Below, piece after piece: positions 1 through 5,405 of a DNA stretch of 5,455 nucleotides (position 1 is its first letter; every line of letters begins with the position of its first letter). Both the position numbers and the translations under genes were made by a program. This stretch comes from Bacillota bacterium (lineage in GTDB: Bacteria > Bacillota > Dethiobacteria > DTU022). The notes below the pieces were generated by a model. The model was not told the DNA's origin. It worked only from the letters and a program-made list of their open reading frames with translations, and did not search any database. The DNA lies in NCBI GenBank assembly GCA_012510305.1, contig JAAZIE010000374.1:1-5455 (forward strand). Reading direction: 5' to 3'.

Positions 1-470
1 ACCCCCTGCTCTGGTGCAGCGCCCGGGAAGGCTTAGGGGTCGATAGTCTCAGAGAAAGGCTGCAGGGGCGCTTCACCGTTTTTGCCGGGCCTTCCGGGGC
101 GGGAAAGTCGTCTTTGCTGAACGCCCTTCAGCCCGGCCTGGCGTTGAAAACTGGAAAGGTAAGCGACAAAATCGGCCGGGGCCGCCATATTACCCGCCAC
201 GTGGAGCTGCTGCCGCTTGGACCGCGTAGTTATATTGTCGACACCCCGGGATTTTCGAGACTTTTCTTTACCGGACTGGTGCCGGATCAGCTGGACACCC
301 TTTTTCCTGAATTCTCACCCTACCGGGGCCGCTGTTCTTTTCGGAACTGCAATCATGTCCATGAACCGGGTTGCGCCGTTCGCGAGGCCGCTTCCGGCGG
401 GCGGATCAACCCCTGCCGTTACCGGCAGTACCTGCTTTTTTGGCAAGAACTGATCGACAAGGAGAGGTAG
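1..470 (+). CDS. rsgA: Ribosome small-subunit biogenesis GTPase RsgA, C-terminal part (5' end outside window)
   Basis: RsgA is a circularly permuted GTPase that helps late 30S subunit maturation and hydrolyses GTP on the ribosome. The reading frame is open from base 3, giving 155 visible residues; the OB-fold domain and the G4 motif, which precede G1 in this permuted family, lie upstream of the window. Visible in order: the G5-type SAREG near residue 6, the P-loop GPSGAGKSS at 29-37, the switch I segment GRGRHITRHVEL at about 58-69, G3 DTPGF at 80-84, and the zinc site C-x4-C-x-H-x5-C formed by Cys111, Cys116, His118 and Cys124. Switch I reads HIT where relatives usually have HTT. The stop lies six bases before rpe, and the rpe ribosome binding site sits inside the last rsgA codons, so the two are probably cotranscribed. 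The rsgA-rpe pair is common in Firmicutes. Identification is firm; only the N-terminus is missing. Confidence 0.96.
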   Translation, partial: PLLWCSAREGLGVDSLRERLQGRFTVFAGPSGAGKSSLLNALQPGLALKTGKVSDKIGRGRHITRHVELLPLGPRSYIVDTPGFSRLFFTGLVPDQLDTLFPEFSPYRGRCSFRNCNHVHEPGCAVREAASGGRINPCRYRQYLLFWQELIDKER

Positions 471-476
471 CCAGCC

Positions 477-1157
477 ATGACTGAAAACAAGATAAAAATT
501 GCACCGTCTTTGCTGTCCGCCGACTTCAGCCGGCTGCATGAAGAGGTGCGCCGGATTGAAGAGGCCGGTGCCGACTGGGTTCACTTCGATATCATGGACG
601 GTCATTTTGTTCCCGCGATCACCATGGGGCCCCTGGTGGTGCAGTCGCTGAGGCCGGCGACTGCCCTGGCCTTTGACGTTCACCTCATGGTGAAGGAACC
701 TGAAAAACACCTGGGGGCCTTTGCCGCTGCCGGTGCCGATATGCTCACCGTTCATGCCGAGGGCAACGCTCACCTGGACAGGGTTTTGCGGGAGATCAAA
801 AAGCTGGGGCTGAAAGCGGGCGCAGCGCTGAATCCGTCCACCCCGGTGGGAGTGCTCGAATATGTCTGGCCGCTTTTGGATCTGGTCCTGGTGATGAGCG
901 TCAACCCCGGTGCGGGCGGGCAGCCCTTTATCCCGGGGATGCTCTCCAAGATCGAGGCGCTGGCCGGGCGGATCCGCGGCTTGGAGCACCCGGTGGAGCT
1001 TTCGGTGGACGGGGGGATCAATGCGCAGACGGCACCGCAGGTTGTCGCCGCCGGCGCAACCGCCCTTGTGGCCGGTTCGGCTGTCTTTCGCGATCACGGG
1101 GGCCTGGAGCTGATCCAGGCTTTTAAAACGCTGGGCGGGCCGCGGCGAAAGGTTTAA
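477..1157 (+). CDS. rpe: Ribulose-phosphate 3-epimerase
   Basis: This cytosolic enzyme interconverts D-ribulose 5-phosphate and D-xylulose 5-phosphate in the pentose phosphate pathway. The 226-residue length is normal for the family, a metal-dependent TIM barrel. Visible motifs: APSLLSADF (9-17), VHFDIMDGHFVP (35-46), DVHLMV (67-72), the phosphate-loop region VNPGAGGQPF (142-151), SVDGGIN (176-182) and VAGSAVF near the end. By family correspondence His36, Asp38, His69 and Asp178 are the metal ligands, with Asp38 and Asp178 as the acid/base pair. The ATG follows GGAGAGG at 461-467 by nine bases, which supports this start. The loop usually written NPGFGGQ has Ala146 in place of Phe. It follows rsgA by six bases. 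Its stop codon overlaps the -35 region of the riboflavin promoter. Its substrate, ribulose 5-phosphate, is also the substrate of the RibBA DHBP synthase domain encoded downstream. Confidence 0.97.
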   Translation: MTENKIKIAPSLLSADFSRLHEEVRRIEEAGADWVHFDIMDGHFVPAITMGPLVVQSLRPATALAFDVHLMVKEPEKHLGAFAAAGADMLTVHAEGNAHLDRVLREIKKLGLKAGAALNPSTPVGVLEYVWPLLDLVLVMSVNPGAGGQPFIPGMLSKIEALAGRIRGLEHPVELSVDGGINAQTAPQVVAAGATALVAGSAVFRDHGGLELIQAFKTLGGPRRKV

Positions 1158-1181
1158 ACATTGAAGCGGTTGTGCTATAAT
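1153..1181 (+). promoter_or_regulatory. Predicted sigma-A promoter of the riboflavin operon
   Basis: A perfect TATAAT lies at 1176-1181, preceded by TGC at 1173-1175, which makes an extended -10 element. Seventeen bases upstream is TTTAAA at 1153-1158, matching four of six positions of the TTGACA consensus. The -35 box overlaps the TAA stop of rpe at 1155-1157. Transcription would begin near 1187-1190, a few bases before the first paired strand of the FMN aptamer, which is where a riboswitch-controlled promoter is expected. No other promoter of this quality is visible in the rpe-ribD gap. Confidence 0.8.
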
Positions 1182-1192
1182 AATTGATGAAA

Positions 1193-1343
1193 CCGTTTTC
1201 TTCAGGGTCTGGTGAGGGGGGAGCGATCCCGCCAATTCCGAACCGGCGGTGATACCCGGTCAGGGGTTTAGCCCGCGAGCCGTCAAGGCCGACCCGGTGC
1301 GATTCCGGGGCCGACAGTACAGTCTGGAGGGGAGAAGGAACGG
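1193..1343 (+). promoter_or_regulatory. FMN riboswitch (RFN element) aptamer
   Basis: This RNA binds FMN and controls the genes below it. Recognised RFN core sequences include ACCGGCGGTGAT (1242-1253), AGCCCGCGAGCC (1270-1281), GGTGCGATTCCGGGGCCGAC (1296-1315), CAGTCTGGA (1319-1327) and GGGGAGAAGGA (1329-1339). The closing stem P1 pairs 1193-1203 with 1334-1343, ten pairs with one bulged U. CCCGG at 1293-1297 pairs with CCGGG at 1305-1309 to give an internal hairpin with the usual GAUU-containing loop. ACCC at 1254-1257 can pair with GGGU at 1264-1267. The P2 arm differs from the usual short form: between GGTG (1211-1214) and AATTCC (1234-1239) there is an inserted 19-base hairpin. The position between promoter and ribD fits direct feedback control by the pathway end product. 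Confidence 0.97.
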
Positions 1344-1381
1344 TAGCTGTAATATGATCTTATCCCTGAGACCCTGGAGAG
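1198..1381 (+). promoter_or_regulatory. Predicted antiterminator pairing of the FMN riboswitch
   Basis: Bases 1198-1210 are complementary to 1369-1381 without interruption: 13 pairs, of which three are G-U. The 5' strand is the inner half of P1 plus the start of P2. The 3' strand contains the whole left arm of the terminator at 1371-1376. The pairing is therefore incompatible both with the FMN-bound aptamer and with the terminator. This is the usual off-switch logic: without FMN, 1198-1210 captures 1369-1381 and transcription continues; with FMN, P1 forms and the terminator folds. The complementarity is seen directly; the mechanism is inferred from known RFN leaders. Confidence 0.75.
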
Positions 1382-1400
1382 CTGTTGTCAGGGTTTTTCT
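1369..1400 (+). terminator. Intrinsic terminator of the FMN riboswitch expression platform
   Basis: ACCCTG at 1371-1376 pairs with CAGGGT at 1389-1394 around a 12-base loop, followed by a T-rich tract TTTTTCT at 1394-1400. The stem can be lengthened by weaker pairs between 1368-1370 and the U tract. It lies after the aptamer and before the ribD ribosome binding site, where a transcription-attenuating riboswitch needs it. The ribosome binding site itself (GAGGTG, 1421-1426) lies outside the hairpin, so control is more likely by termination than by blocking translation. Confidence 0.8.
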
Positions 1401-1433
1401 GATCCGTAAAATAGATCAACGAGGTGAAAATAT

Positions 1434-2573
1434 TTGGCTGTTGATGATCGGTTTATGTGGGCCGCGCTGGACCTGGCCCGCCGGGGCAGGGGAAAGACCA
1501 ACCCCAACCCCATGGTGGGGGCGGTAGTGGTGCGGGACGGGCAGATCGTGGGAACCGGATACCACCGGGCCGCCGGCGAGCTTCATGCCGAGATCATGGC
1601 TTTGCAGAAAGCCGGCGAGAGCGCCGGGGGGGCGGTGCTTTATGTGAACCTGGAACCCTGCGCGCACCAGGGGCGCACCGGGCCCTGCGTTGATGCGATC
1701 ATCAGTGCCGGCATCCGCAAGGTGGTGGCGGCGATGGAAGATCCCAACCCCCTTGTCTGCGGCCGGGGTTTTCAAAAGCTGCGGGAGGCGGGCGTCAAGG
1801 TGGAGACCGGGGTGCTCAAGGAAAAAGCCTGCCGGCTGAACGAGGTTTTCATCAAGCAGATCACCACCGGACGGCCTTTTGTTATTGTCAAATCAGCGGT
1901 TACCGCCGACGGCAAGATCGCCACCCGGACCGGACGCTCCCGCTGGATTACCGGTGAAAAGGCCCGTGCTTTTGTCCACCGCCTGCGGAACAACAGCGAT
2001 GCCATCGCCGTGGGCGTCGATACGGTGCTCCAGGATGATCCCCGGCTCACCGCCCGCCTGGAAGAGGGCGGGGGCAAAGACCCCCAGCGGATCGTCATCG
2101 ACAGCAGGGCGCGGCTGCCCATCGATGCGCGCATGATCAATATGCCCTCGCGGGCGGCCACGGTTCTGGCAACCACCGCCGCCGCCCCGCCGGACAAGGT
2201 CAAGGCTTTGCAGGAAAAAGGGGATGAGGTTCTGACGGTTCCCGGCCGGGAGGGGCGCGTAGACCTGGCGGAGCTGATGGTCAAGCTGGGGGAGCGCGGG
2301 GTTTGCCAGCTCCTGGTGGAGGGGGGCGGCACCCTGAACTACAGCCTTCTGCAGGCGGGCCTGATCGATAAAGTGATGCTCTTTATCGCGCCGCTCATCG
2401 TGGGGGGCAGGGAAAGCCCCACCGCTTTCGACGGGAGCGGGGTGGCCGGACTCGATGAAGCCTGGCACCTGGAAGACCTGGAGATCAAGCGGTACGACGG
2501 CGACCTGCTGCTCATCGGTTATCCCCGGAGCGCTGGTCCGGAAAAATATGCGCAGGAAGCCGGTTCCCGGTGA
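1434..2573 (+). CDS. ribD: Bifunctional diaminohydroxyphosphoribosylaminopyrimidine deaminase / 5-amino-6-(5-phosphoribosylamino)uracil reductase
   Basis: RibD carries out the second and third steps from GTP to riboflavin: deamination of the pyrimidine, then NADPH-dependent reduction of the ribosyl chain to ribityl. The N-terminal deaminase domain (about 1-145) shows NPNPMVGAVVV (23-33), the zinc and catalytic motif HAE (51-53), and PCAHQGRTGPC (75-85) with zinc ligands Cys76 and Cys85. The reductase domain (about 146-365) shows RPFVIVKSAVTADGKIAT, SRWITGEKAR, AVGVDTVLQDDPRLTAR and LVEGGGTLNYSLLQAGLIDKV. The length of 379 residues is typical for the fused enzyme. The start is TTG at 1434-1436, seven bases after GAGGTG (1421-1426); the following MAVDDRFMWAALDLA aligns with usual RibD N-termini. 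It is the first gene after the FMN riboswitch. A short polar tail of about 15 residues follows the reductase domain. Confidence 0.97.
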   Translation: MAVDDRFMWAALDLARRGRGKTNPNPMVGAVVVRDGQIVGTGYHRAAGELHAEIMALQKAGESAGGAVLYVNLEPCAHQGRTGPCVDAIISAGIRKVVAAMEDPNPLVCGRGFQKLREAGVKVETGVLKEKACRLNEVFIKQITTGRPFVIVKSAVTADGKIATRTGRSRWITGEKARAFVHRLRNNSDAIAVGVDTVLQDDPRLTARLEEGGGKDPQRIVIDSRARLPIDARMINMPSRAATVLATTAAAPPDKVKALQEKGDEVLTVPGREGRVDLAELMVKLGERGVCQLLVEGGGTLNYSLLQAGLIDKVMLFIAPLIVGGRESPTAFDGSGVAGLDEAWHLEDLEIKRYDGDLLLIGYPRSAGPEKYAQEAGSR

Positions 2574-2610
2574 CCGGCCCGGACAAACTTTACGGAGGGG
2601 GCGGTAAAAG

Positions 2611-3267
2611 ATGTTTACCGGCCTGGTAGAGGAGGTGGGCCGCCTGCGGGCCCGCGAAAATTTTCACGGTGGAGCCCGCCTGGTGATTTCCGCCAAGCGG
2701 GTTCTTGAAGATGTGGAGATCGGCGACAGCATCGCTGTAAACGGGGTCTGCCTGACGGTGACCGGGGTGGCCGCCGGCAGTTTTAGCGCCGGGGTGGCGC
2801 CGGAGACGCTCCGTAAAAGCAACCTCGGGGCGCTCGCCCCGGGGGATTCGCTGAACCTGGAGCGCGCTCTCTCCCTGGGCGGCCGCCTGGGAGGGCACCT
2901 GGTCAGCGGCCATGTTGATGCCACCGGGACCCTGGTGCGGCGTTACACCGAGGGAAACGCGATCATGATGCTCTTTGAAATTCCGGCGGGGTTGTCCCGT
3001 TACCTGGTCCCCAAAGGCTCCATCGCCATCGACGGGGTCAGCCTCACCATTGCCGAGCTCAACGGCGGGAGGGTTACCGTTTCGCTGATCCCGCACAGCG
3101 CCTCGCGGACCACCCTGGGAGGTAAGAAAACCGGCGACCAGGTCAACGTAGAGGTTGATCTCATTGGCAAGTATGTGGAAAAAATGCTGGAGCCCTACCC
3201 CGGCCGGGATGAGGAAAATAAAAAAAGACTGACCGCCAACTTTTTGAGAGAACACGGTTTTATTTGA
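2611..3267 (+). CDS. ribE: Riboflavin synthase, alpha subunit
   Basis: Riboflavin synthase dismutates two molecules of 6,7-dimethyl-8-ribityllumazine into riboflavin and the aminouracil precursor. The 218-residue protein has the two internally similar lumazine-binding barrels of the family. Barrel 1 (1-97) opens with MFTGLVEEVG and has NGVCLTV (44-50) and PETLRKSNLG (64-73). Barrel 2 (98 to about 190) has the junction GGHLVSGHVDATG (94-106), IDGVSLTI (140-147) and IPHSASRTTLG (160-170). By correspondence with the E. coli enzyme, Cys47, His101, Ser144, Thr146 and Asp183 are the active-site residues and all are present. An Asp common in barrel 1 (in F-x-x-D-V-x-P-E-T) is Gly61 here. The C-terminal TANFLREHGFI resembles the B. 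subtilis tail. The ATG follows GGAGGGG at 2594-2600 by ten bases. It lies 37 bases after ribD, in the same operon. Some species call this gene ribC. Confidence 0.97.
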   Translation: MFTGLVEEVGRLRARENFHGGARLVISAKRVLEDVEIGDSIAVNGVCLTVTGVAAGSFSAGVAPETLRKSNLGALAPGDSLNLERALSLGGRLGGHLVSGHVDATGTLVRRYTEGNAIMMLFEIPAGLSRYLVPKGSIAIDGVSLTIAELNGGRVTVSLIPHSASRTTLGGKKTGDQVNVEVDLIGKYVEKMLEPYPGRDEENKKRLTANFLREHGFI

Positions 3268-3287
3268 AGCTGAAGGAGGAATAAAAG

Positions 3288-4493
3288 ATGCCCTTTGACA
3301 CCATCGAAGAAGCCCTGGCCGACCTGCGGGCAGGAAAGATGATCGTGGTGGTGGACGATGAGGATCGAGAAAACGAGGGCGACCTGGTCATGGCCGCCTC
3401 GGCGGTAACCCCGGAAGCGATCAATTTTATGGTCCGCCACGGCTGCGGATTGGTTTGCGCACCGCTTACCGCTGAAAGGCTGGAACAGCTCGATCTTCCC
3501 CAGATGGTTTCCCGCAACACCGATAGCCACCAGACCGCTTTTACCGTTTCGGTGGATGCCACCTCGGCAACCACGGGGATCTCCGCCTATGAGCGGGCGG
3601 ATACAATTCGCGTGCTTTTAGATCCCCAAACCAGGCCCGCCGATCTGCGCCGCCCGGGCCATATATTTCCCTTGCAGGCCCGCGAAGGGGGTGTGCTTCG
3701 CCGGGCCGGCCATACCGAAGCCTCGGTGGACCTGGCGAAACTGGCCGGGCTGCCCCCGGCGGGCGTGCTCTGCGAAATCTTGAACGAGGATGGAACGATG
3801 GCCCGGGTACCCCAGCTGCGGGAATTTTGCCGGCAGCACAACCTGAAGCTGATCACCATCGCCGACCTGATCCAGCACCGCCTGAAAAAAGAGAAGCTCA
3901 TCTGGCGCTCGGCCGGAGCCGCTCTGCCCACCGCTTACGGCAACTTTCGGCTCATCGCTTATGAAAACAGCGTCGATCACCAGACCCACCTGGCCCTGGT
4001 TAAGGGTGAGATTAAAAGCGACGAGCCTGTCCTGGTGCGGGTTCATTCGCAGTGCCTCACCGGAGATGTCCTCGGTTCGCTGCGCTGTGACTGCGGCACC
4101 CAGCTGCACCAGGCGATGAAACAGATCGATGAGGACGGCTGCGGGGTGCTCATCTACATGCGCCAGGAGGGGCGGGGAATCGGCCTGCTGAACAAGGTGC
4201 GGGCCTACGAGATCCAGGATAAAGAGGGCAAGGACACGGTGGAGGCCAACGAGGCGCTCGGTTTTCCGGCCGATTTGCGCGATTACGGGATCGGTGCGCA
4301 GATCCTGGTGGACCTGGGGGTGCGGCAGATCCGCCTGCTGACGAACAACCCCCGCAAGATCAAGGGGCTCGAAGGTTACGGTTTAAATATCGTCGAGCGA
4401 GTCCCCCTGGAGATTGCCCCCGGCGACTATAACTGCAAGTATCTCTCCACGAAGAAGCACAAGCTGGGCCATCTGCTGCACTTGACCGAATAA
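3288..4493 (+). CDS. ribBA: Bifunctional 3,4-dihydroxy-2-butanone-4-phosphate synthase / GTP cyclohydrolase II
   Basis: RibBA feeds both branches of riboflavin synthesis. Its N-terminal domain (about 1-200) makes 3,4-dihydroxy-2-butanone 4-phosphate and formate from ribulose 5-phosphate. Its C-terminal domain (about 207-400) opens the GTP ring. The first domain shows DDEDRENEGDL (23-33), SATTGISAYERADTI (93-107), RPGHIFPLQA (122-131) and AGHTEASVDLAKLAGL (140-155); Glu28 and His142 are the expected metal ligands. The second domain shows RVHSQCLTGDVLGSLRCDCG (251-270), with Cys256, Cys267 and Cys269 as the zinc site, RQEGRGIGL (292-300), Tyr307, DTVEANEALGF (316-326), the catalytic pair Asp329/Arg331, and LLTNNPRKIKGLEGYG. 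Both active sites look intact, unlike the RibBA homologues in which one half has decayed. The length, 401 residues, is typical. AAGGAGGA at 3273-3280 precedes the ATG by seven bases, and the gap from ribE is 20 bases. Confidence 0.98.
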   Translation: MPFDTIEEALADLRAGKMIVVVDDEDRENEGDLVMAASAVTPEAINFMVRHGCGLVCAPLTAERLEQLDLPQMVSRNTDSHQTAFTVSVDATSATTGISAYERADTIRVLLDPQTRPADLRRPGHIFPLQAREGGVLRRAGHTEASVDLAKLAGLPPAGVLCEILNEDGTMARVPQLREFCRQHNLKLITIADLIQHRLKKEKLIWRSAGAALPTAYGNFRLIAYENSVDHQTHLALVKGEIKSDEPVLVRVHSQCLTGDVLGSLRCDCGTQLHQAMKQIDEDGCGVLIYMRQEGRGIGLLNKVRAYEIQDKEGKDTVEANEALGFPADLRDYGIGAQILVDLGVRQIRLLTNNPRKIKGLEGYGLNIVERVPLEIAPGDYNCKYLSTKKHKLGHLLHLTE

Positions 4494-4556
4494 AAGAGCC
4501 GGCACGGCGGCAGAGAGCAAGGGTTGCGAGTTTAAATCTAGAGGAGGCAAATGGTC

Positions 4557-5036
4557 ATGAAAATTTATGAAGGGCAGCTCGTTGCCCGCGAATTTAACTT
4601 TGCCCTGGTGGTGAGCCGCTTTAACGAGTTTATCTCCCACCGTCTTTTGGAGGGGGCGCTTGATTGCTTGAAGCGACACGAGGCCGATGAAGGGAAGATC
4701 GATGTCGTCTGGGTTCCCGGCGCCTTCGAAGTCCCCGTTATTGCCCGGAAGCTGGCGCAGGGCAAGCGCTATCATGCGATTATCTGCCTTGGCGCAGTTA
4801 TCCGCGGCGACACCCCTCATTTTGATTATGTGGCCTCCGAGGTGGCCAAGGGGATTGCCCAGGTGGGGTTGCAGAGCGGTATTCCCGTTGCTTTCGGGAT
4901 TATCACCAGCGATACGATTGAACAGGCCATTGAGCGGGCCGGGAGCAAGGCGGGGAACAAGGGCTGGGCGGCAGCGCTGAGCGCCATCGAGATGGCCGAT
5001 CTTTGCCGCCGCCTGGAGGGCGCTACTTCTGTTTAA
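4557..5036 (+). CDS. ribH: 6,7-dimethyl-8-ribityllumazine synthase (riboflavin synthase beta subunit)
   Basis: RibH condenses 5-amino-6-ribitylaminouracil with dihydroxybutanone phosphate; the family forms pentamers or 60-subunit capsids that can enclose riboflavin synthase. I place the start at the ATG at 4557, not 4551. AGGAGG (4542-4547) lies nine bases from 4557 but only three from 4551, and MKIYEGQLV then aligns with B. subtilis MNIIQGNLV. That gives 159 residues. With this numbering the known B. subtilis active-site residues fall at the same positions: Phe22 in VVSRFNEF, Glu58 in VPGAFEVP, His88 in IRGDTPHFDYV, and Arg127 in IERAGSKAGNKG. The gap from ribBA (4494-4556) holds only the ribosome binding site and a trivial GCCG/CGGC hairpin; I see no promoter or terminator there. 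Its last 14 bases overlap the end of the minus-strand gene that follows. Confidence 0.97.
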   Translation: MKIYEGQLVAREFNFALVVSRFNEFISHRLLEGALDCLKRHEADEGKIDVVWVPGAFEVPVIARKLAQGKRYHAIICLGAVIRGDTPHFDYVASEVAKGIAQVGLQSGIPVAFGIITSDTIEQAIERAGSKAGNKGWAAALSAIEMADLCRRLEGATSV

Positions 5037-5289
5037 GTGATGCGGTGCCCACGGCGAAACCGAGGCTCCAGGTAAAAAGAATCTGGCGGATGAGCAGCTC
5101 CTGCAGCTTCGGCTGCTGCGGCAGGGCTATTTTCTGACCCAGGCGAAAAAAAGACTGGCTCTCCAGCTGTTCCCAGAGCTCGGTCTCGAACGTCGAAGCC
5201 AGCTCCTGGAGCAGCGCCTCCTGGGAGGCCAGGAAACTCTTACCGCGGTGAAAATTTTCGTCCAGGTACTTCCGGGCACGAGGATTCAA
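5023..5289 (-). CDS. Hypothetical protein, 88 residues, convergent with ribH
   Basis: I do not recognise this protein. The frame stays open further upstream on the minus strand, but the supported start is TTG at 5289-5287: AAGGAGGA (minus strand, 5302-5295) lies five bases before it, while no ribosome binding site precedes the upstream ATG at 5385, which falls inside a hairpin. The product begins MNPRARKYLDENFHRGKSF and has a likely helical, glutamate- and glutamine-rich middle (about 20-48, ALLQELASTFETELWEQLE). It has a QQP turn near 58-60 and ends with a short hydrophobic stretch, ILFTWSLGFAVGTA at 70-83, then a basic tail SLKQK. That stretch is rather short for a membrane helix. It overlaps the 3' end of ribH tail to tail by 14 bases. 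The strong ribosome binding site and base composition like its neighbours support a real gene; its function is unknown. Confidence 0.7.
   Translation of the reverse strand: MNPRARKYLDENFHRGKSFLASQEALLQELASTFETELWEQLESQSFFRLGQKIALPQQPKLQELLIRQILFTWSLGFAVGTASLKQK
5096..5135 (+). terminator. Possible weak terminator of the riboflavin operon (UUCG-capped hairpin)
   Basis: On the plus strand GCAGC (5103-5107), TTCG and GCTGC (5112-5116) form a hairpin with a stable C(UUCG)G loop. It can be extended outward by CCT/AGG (5100-5102 with 5123-5125) and AGC/GCT (5096-5098 with 5126-5128), with a one-base and a six-base bulge. ATTTTCT follows at 5129-5135. It sits about 60 bases after the ribH stop, where the operon should end. 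The U tract is short and the segment also codes for the convergent protein, so this may be coincidence. Confidence 0.35.
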
Positions 5290-5348
5290 AGCGCTCCTCC
5301 TTCGGAAAAGGTGATCTGCTGCACCCCGTATTCTGCCCCCCCACAATA

Positions 5349-5357
5349 AATATATCA
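5349..5357 (-). promoter_or_regulatory. Possible extended -10 promoter for the minus-strand gene
   Basis: Read on the minus strand, TGA-TATATT (5357-5349) matches an extended -10 element with five of six -10 bases. It sits in the only AT-rich patch of the right flank, about 60 bases before the TTG start of the 88-residue gene. No good -35 is seen; the position where it would fall lies in the loop of the adjacent hairpin. This is a weak but reasonable candidate. Confidence 0.4.
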
Positions 5358-5391
5358 GGTGACAGGGGGACGTACCTACTGTCACCTTTTT
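5357..5391 (+). repeat. REP-like inverted repeat, possible terminator on plus strand
   Basis: AGGTGACA at 5357-5364 and TGTCACCT at 5380-5387 form a perfect eight-base-pair stem around the 15-base loop GGGGGACGTACCTAC, followed by TTTTT (5387-5391). The T run makes it a plausible intrinsic terminator for plus-strand transcripts. From memory, hairpins of the form GGTGACA-GGGGACG-...-TGTCACC recur in many copies in several bacterial genomes, including Firmicutes, and resemble the REP sequences linked to RAYT transposases. That link is recollection and inference. No transposase is present in the window. Confidence 0.6.
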
Positions 5392-5405
5392 GCCACGGCC
5401 GCGAG

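Noticed and set aside
1161..1181. TTGAAG at 1161-1166 as the -35 box for TATAAT at 1176
   Set aside because: The spacer would be only nine bases; TTTAAA at 1153-1158 gives the normal 17.
315..1235. Long minus-strand open frame of 306 codons
   Set aside because: It lies opposite rsgA and rpe, is rich in Pro, Gln, His and Arg as expected for the antisense of GC-rich coding DNA, and has no ribosome binding site or recognisable domain.
1249..1527. Plus-strand open frame running through the riboswitch into ribD
   Set aside because: It covers the RFN core and the terminator and enters ribD in another frame; the sequence is explained by RNA structure.
1618..2468. Minus-strand frames opposite ribD
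   Set aside because: They are shadows of the ribD coding pattern; no ribosome binding sites or family motifs were seen.
4494..4556. Terminator or internal promoter between ribBA and ribH
   Set aside because: There is only a four-pair GCCG/CGGC hairpin with no T run, and no paired -35/-10 boxes at proper spacing.
5290..5385. Upstream extension of the minus-strand gene to an ATG at 5385 (120 residues)
   Set aside because: The ATG lies inside the REP-like hairpin, has no ribosome binding site, and the added segment has odd composition; the TTG at 5289 has an ideal ribosome binding site.
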